A stretch of 64,000 nt of DNA from Serilophus lunatus (taxonomy: Eukaryota; Chordata; Aves; Passeriformes; Eurylaimidae): positions 74,519 through 138,518 of the forward strand of contig VXBA01005446.1 in NCBI GenBank assembly GCA_013399895.1, in the 5' to 3' direction. Below are positions 59,142 to 64,000 of this stretch, one piece after another. The translations under genes and the position numbers were made by a program. The notes under the pieces were generated by a model, which was given only the letters and a program-made list of their open reading frames with translations, did not search any database and had not been told where the DNA came from. Within the stretch, counting starts at the first letter, position 1, and the number at the start of each line of letters is the position of its first letter.

Positions 59142-62100
59142 TAATACAGAAATGCAGTATAACTACAACAGCCCAGAGAATATGCCAATGACTGAATTTG
59201 TTCAGTTCACCTTAGATTTGAATACTACTTTGATATTTTATTTCCTCCAGATCAAGAAAATTGATTTTTGTCTACATGTTGAATTTCTCTGAGGCTGCAC
59301 ATAACCTCACTGTCTTACTCAATTATTTTATTATGACAAACATGTATGTCTACAAGACTGTTTAATTCATCATTTCACCATGCATATTAGTGCAATCTGC
59401 AGAGGGGTATTTTTTTGAGAGGAATCACTGGCGTTAGTGCAGAATTCCAAGTATTTAAATAAATTCTGACCCCACTATGTACTGCCTTCAGGTAGATCAC
59501 ACACGACTTTTTTCACACTTTGTCAGTCTTAATTCCTCACTGACTAAAGCAGACTATTTCTAGCCTGTTGCCTCTAAATCGAGTACATTCACACTGTCTG
59601 TTATTGCTGCTCTGGTTATTTGTAATATTCTTGTATAAGATATGAAGTGATTGTTACTAGATTTTGTGTTTTGGACTTTCCTATGCACCTATTCACATCT
59701 TGTATGCCAAATAAATTTGCATCAGCTCCTCAGAATTCTTCAGGGTATGTGGTAGTTTTGCGTGTCTGGGAATCTTCCATCTGGCTTGTGTGGGTTTCCT
59801 AAACACCATAAAACCCTGTCTGTGGAGACTGTGTATCTCTTATGGGCCCCATGGAGCTTATAATCTGCTTTTAATCATTGTATGAAGCAGCCAACACATC
59901 AGTTCTCATCAAGCAGTTTTTCCATGTTGAATCTTCTTTAATAAGTTTTGGTCCAATTCTGAAAGTACAGAACCATTGCTAATTTGCATTGGTACCTTAG
60001 ACTGCTACAAAAGTCATCTTCCTTTGCTCCCCATTTCCTTCATACAAACTGTCATAGTCATTGACTTCTGTGAAATGCTATAGCAAGTAAAAGATGCTTA
60101 GCACCTTGCCCTCACTCACTCATCTTTTGAATGCACCAACTAGCATGTTTCGCAGCAAACTATAGGTCATATCCTTAACTGGGACAAATGAATGCAACCT
60201 AGTGCAACAGAGTAAAGTCAATTTGCTGTTACTAAGAAACTAGCTCTATTTCTACATTCTTCAACAATACTCCAGAACTTACTTTACATTTCAAAATGCT
60301 AGTATCAGTTAAATTATTCCCCATATGGTATTAAAAGATTACCAACTATTCAAAACCCAGCAGAATTTCACAGCAGCAGGCAGCACAGTGGTTTTCATTC
60401 AAAGCAAAACTACTTTTGACGTGTGCTAAATTATTTACTGACACAAATCAGTGAAACTATTAGTGTCTAAGAAGTTGTACCCCTAGCATCCAGTATTTAA
60501 TGTTTTGATCGGACATTCACCAGAATACAGTTTTTCAAAAAACAACAATGGTTTTGATAGGAAAGTGTCAACATCTAAGCATCTTAATAAAGTAAAAAAT
60601 TAAATAATATTTATTGCTTTGAAAGAAGAAAACTAAAGAAATCTATCTCTCAAATTTAAAAGCTCTCTAACATTTGGTAGTTCCTTCAAAACAAACAGCT
60701 TTAAGTCCCAGTGAATGTACAACTTGTTTCTTTTGTGCAGTGCTTCTGCCTGCAATTTCTAATTAACTAGCTCTATTCTTTTCTACAACAAGTGACTGAA
60801 CGCAAACAAGCTGCAATGTATACTTCAACTAAATATATGTAGGTATGATTTTAAAAGGGAGATAACTAGTTCACAACATTTGAATGTTGCAAAAAGGCTT
60901 AATTAGTATAATAATTGAGAAACCTTGCTTGTAGCCTGTTCCCTGCATAGCTATCCTGTACTGAATACAATCCGCACACTAAAGATACCATGTTTGCAGT
61001 TAAAAATCTCCAGACTTTAGACCCATACATAAAGATACTTATTTCACTCTTTTCTGAGACACTGACCTGTATCTTCATTTAAAAATGAACACCACATCTT
61101 TATGTTATTAAAGCTTTGTTTTGATGCATTAGTATTCACTGAAGTGCCATTTTATACAACCCTGCACTGAATAGGCAAGGCTGGAGGTAACCATCTGCAG
61201 CTTTAGAGTCTGCATTTGAATTGATGAAAAGAGCTTTGTGTTTTCATTGCCAAGTTTGATTCTTTCAGTCATTAGACATTCCCCTCAGATCACATCAATG
61301 AAGCGGACTCTCTTACACCCATGTGTTAAATTCTCTTCTCCTCATGGTTTCTTTTACCAGCTATACTCCAGAAAGACTACCGGGTCTTAGCCACATTCTT
61401 CTCACAGCTGTGTTAAAAAAGAGCATCAGAGCTTCTTCCCAAAATCCATATGTGTATCTGGGCAGTCCCCTGTTGGAGGGTCACCTCACATTGTGGTGTA
61501 ATTATTCAAATACTCATTCTTGTTCTTGAACTGCGCTGCACAGATCCCTCTAAGAAAGATTAGACCCTCCAGCCAGCACTGAAGAACATCCTGGATGTTG
61601 ATGTGAAACATACGCAGCTCCTGTACTTGGAAAGCAGATTCGTTTTACTTGCAGAAGAGGGGACACTAACTACTTAATAAAGGCTTGCTTCTTATTTCTT
61701 TCCGCTTTTTGTATTCTTTCCAACTGTGTCAACCACTTATAAGAACCGTTTGGGTTTTTTGCATCATCAATCAACTAACTTATCAGCAAAAGCTCAGAAA
61801 CTGAGTGAACAACTACAAGAACAAAGAAAGCATGTTCAGAAATGCTGGAGGGAAATTCAGGACTAAACAAAAGGGTGTGTGTTCTAGTCACAACGAAATT
61901 TAGGTGGCAAAAAAATCAAACCTTAAGGGGTAAAGCAAATGTTATTAAGGGTAGAATTTAATTTATGTCAGACTGTAATTTCCTTAGATAAAACTGTTAA
62001 TTCAGAAGACCACTTAGTTTTCTTACGCGTTCAATCCACTATTTTATACAAATCTGTAACTTTCCTGACTTCCTACTTAGAAGAAAGAAAAAATAATCAA

Positions 62101-64000
62101 AAGAAAAGGTCTCTTTAATAAACTGTAAAGGACAAATGAAGCAATAACTTCTGGTTTACATCACATTTATATTTGCTTTATTCATAATCAGAAGTACCTT
62201 GACAAAGCAGCATGCTTCTCATCATTTATGCTTATTTTTCATACCTATGTATTTTAGCACTGTACTTCTACTTTGTGGATTTGTGTTTATTTTTAGAGGA
62301 TTACCTAGAAATTCTATCCACTCACACTCCTCTACACAGCTGTATGAGTGTACAAGTGTATCTGTGCTCACATGCAGAGAGCTGCGCTTTACTGAGCTAG
62401 AATCCTTAAATTATGAGAAAAAAAGCCTCAACAGACAAATTGCATTAAAATTCACTCCAGCTGCAAAGCTGTTGCAGAAAAATAGAACATTTCCTGGAAA
62501 AACCACATCAAAAGTGGCCTCAACCTTTACTGATAATTGGCTAATATTGATTTGGTATTACATTATAACCTCCTCTGATCTCACTGACATCAGCAGCCAC
62601 TCCACAATCCCAGAGGTTCCAGCCGGAAGGACAGTTTTAAAATGCCTTGCTTCTTCTGCTGGTAGAGGTAGAGATATCAAGTAATTCACAGGCTCTCCCA
62701 GCCACTTTCTCCAGGTCAGCTCCATTTCCCTGCTAGGGCTGCAACAGCTGGCTCCTGGCTTCTCAAGCAGGACAAACTTGCAGTGGGTCTGTGGTACTAC
62801 ACCAACACTCCTGGTGAATTCTGTGCTGTTGTCCTAATTCTTTGTTTATAACCGTAATATAAACTAGAATAGTGCTCTCTTAAAAGTCTAATGTGTGTTG
62901 TGATAATGTTTCAAAATCAAAATAGATTCAAACAAATGCAGGCAAAGCTGTGTGGTCACTTTCTGAGCAACATTTTATGTTTCACACCATCACTCCCCTG
63001 TTAGGATGGTGAATCATTTTCACAGCAAGAGCAAACGGTCTCAATTTAAACCTCACACTGCAGTGAGCCAATGTGAGATGTTGACTCTGCTTCAGTATAA
63101 ACAGATTTTTACTATGTCCAAGTTCACTATAAGCAGATTCCAATATATCCCTCTTCTGGTTCACAGCTGCTGTTTCACGTGGGATAGGATCCAGAAATTT
63201 TTTAAATGCCTTTTGTCCTGACGGAAAACACAGGACTACTATTCTGACTCAGATCTCACGTTTAGAAGGCAACAATTGCTGGGGGGTGCACAAATAGCTG
63301 ACATGATGGCAATGCTGTGGAGAAATTACATCTCCATTTCAATCATTTCAATCTCTGTATATCACGCTGAATGCGACCATTGAAGTTTTTAAGAATATTA
63401 GAAAATTCTTTAGTGTTGCCAGAGAACAGACTAGCAAAGGCATAGTGAACACCAGTAAATTACATTGTATGAAGATATAAAGGGCATCCTTTTTTTAAAT
63501 GATTTCAATTATTCCCATTATTTTCTTTCTTAATGAAGGTCATAATTATTTTCCTATTACGATTTTTAACCATCGATATTTTACAGAATAATTCGAGAAA
63601 CTAGTTTATACAGTTGATAAAACTACTTCCCTCATACAGGAGAATTTAATTTCACTTGAGCATTTAAAAGAAGTCAAGAAAAAAGGATATTTTAGAACTA
63701 TCTTCAGACTATGAATTGTACTGTCACATTTTAAATGTTACATTAAGCATCCTCTTAAGGCAGTGCTAATAATAAATACTACTTTAATTAATACTGATTC
63801 TAATCATTGACAAGTTTATAAATTGTCAGCTCCTTTTTGAAATGTAGAACATCCTACACCTTCGAAATAAAATGCTAAGCTAACAAATGAGTTCCTGCCT
63901 AATTGCCAAACACTGATTTGTATGAAGCAGTTTTGGTTACAAAGAAATTGGGAATTCTCAGCCTGGTTTCCCTGCTGATGAGTACGAACTGTCTGTGTAG
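59142..64000 (-). other. MIPOL1: MIPOL1 intron, no recognised features
   Basis: AT-rich sequence to the window end. No MIPOL1 exon could be recognised on the - strand and no repeat family was identified. The open frame at 62199-62684 (+, 161 codons) has no recognisable domain. Confidence 0.5.

Noticed and set aside
43475..64000. Penultimate MIPOL1 exons
   Set aside because: Looked for reverse-complement codons of the preceding coiled-coil segment and found none convincing. The intron probably extends beyond the window.
1..64000. CRISPR arrays, operons, tRNA or rRNA genes, prophage
   Set aside because: None seen. The window is vertebrate nuclear DNA and no cloverleaf or rRNA-like sequence was noticed.

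Overview
The window is nuclear DNA from a bird. The evidence is two CR1 LINE insertions of avian type, an avian ERVL-type solo LTR, strong GC contrast between CpG islands and AT-rich DNA, and two genes very close to their vertebrate orthologues. Nothing suggests a prokaryote or organelle. Most open reading frames here are chance frames in CpG islands or in non-coding DNA.

Only two protein-coding genes can be supported. FOXA1, a pioneer forkhead transcription factor, is complete on the + strand: coding exon 1 at 9208-9279, intron 9280-11687, coding exon 2 at 11688-12950, and a 3' UTR ending near a polyadenylation signal at 14280. The protein is 444 residues. MIPOL1, a coiled-coil protein, enters from the right on the - strand. 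Only its last coding exon (43408-43474) is recognised. The rest of the window beyond 43475 would then be MIPOL1 intron. The tail-to-tail FOXA1/MIPOL1 order agrees with vertebrate synteny. The usual head-to-head neighbour TTC6 would lie to the left of FOXA1 on the - strand, but I could not recognise a TTC6 exon in positions 1-9000.

Layout: 1-4240 is AT-rich intergenic DNA. 4240-7010 holds CpG-rich blocks. 8700-14300 is the FOXA1 promoter and gene. 14300-26750 is an unusually CpG-island-rich and motif-rich downstream flank, which I read as a candidate cis-regulatory domain. 26750-42780 is ordinary intergenic DNA with two partial CR1 copies (33.1-34.2 kb and 35.4-37.0 kb). 42.8-43.5 kb is the MIPOL1 3' end. 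43.5-64 kb is MIPOL1 intron carrying three LTR-type insertions in one orientation: 51134-52732, 52905-53461 and 58089-59136 (the last with a 206-base assembly gap).

I found no new gene system. The points most worth checking are the short MIPOL1 terminal exon; a perfect 12-bp forkhead palindrome in FOXA1 intron 1 next to other forkhead sites in promoter and intron (possible autoregulation); a compact FOX/DR1/TCF motif cluster near 18.0 kb; an orphan CpG island at 25.6-26.5 kb; and the long GC-rich LTR-like element at 51.1 kb, which shares its 3' end with the element at 58.1 kb.
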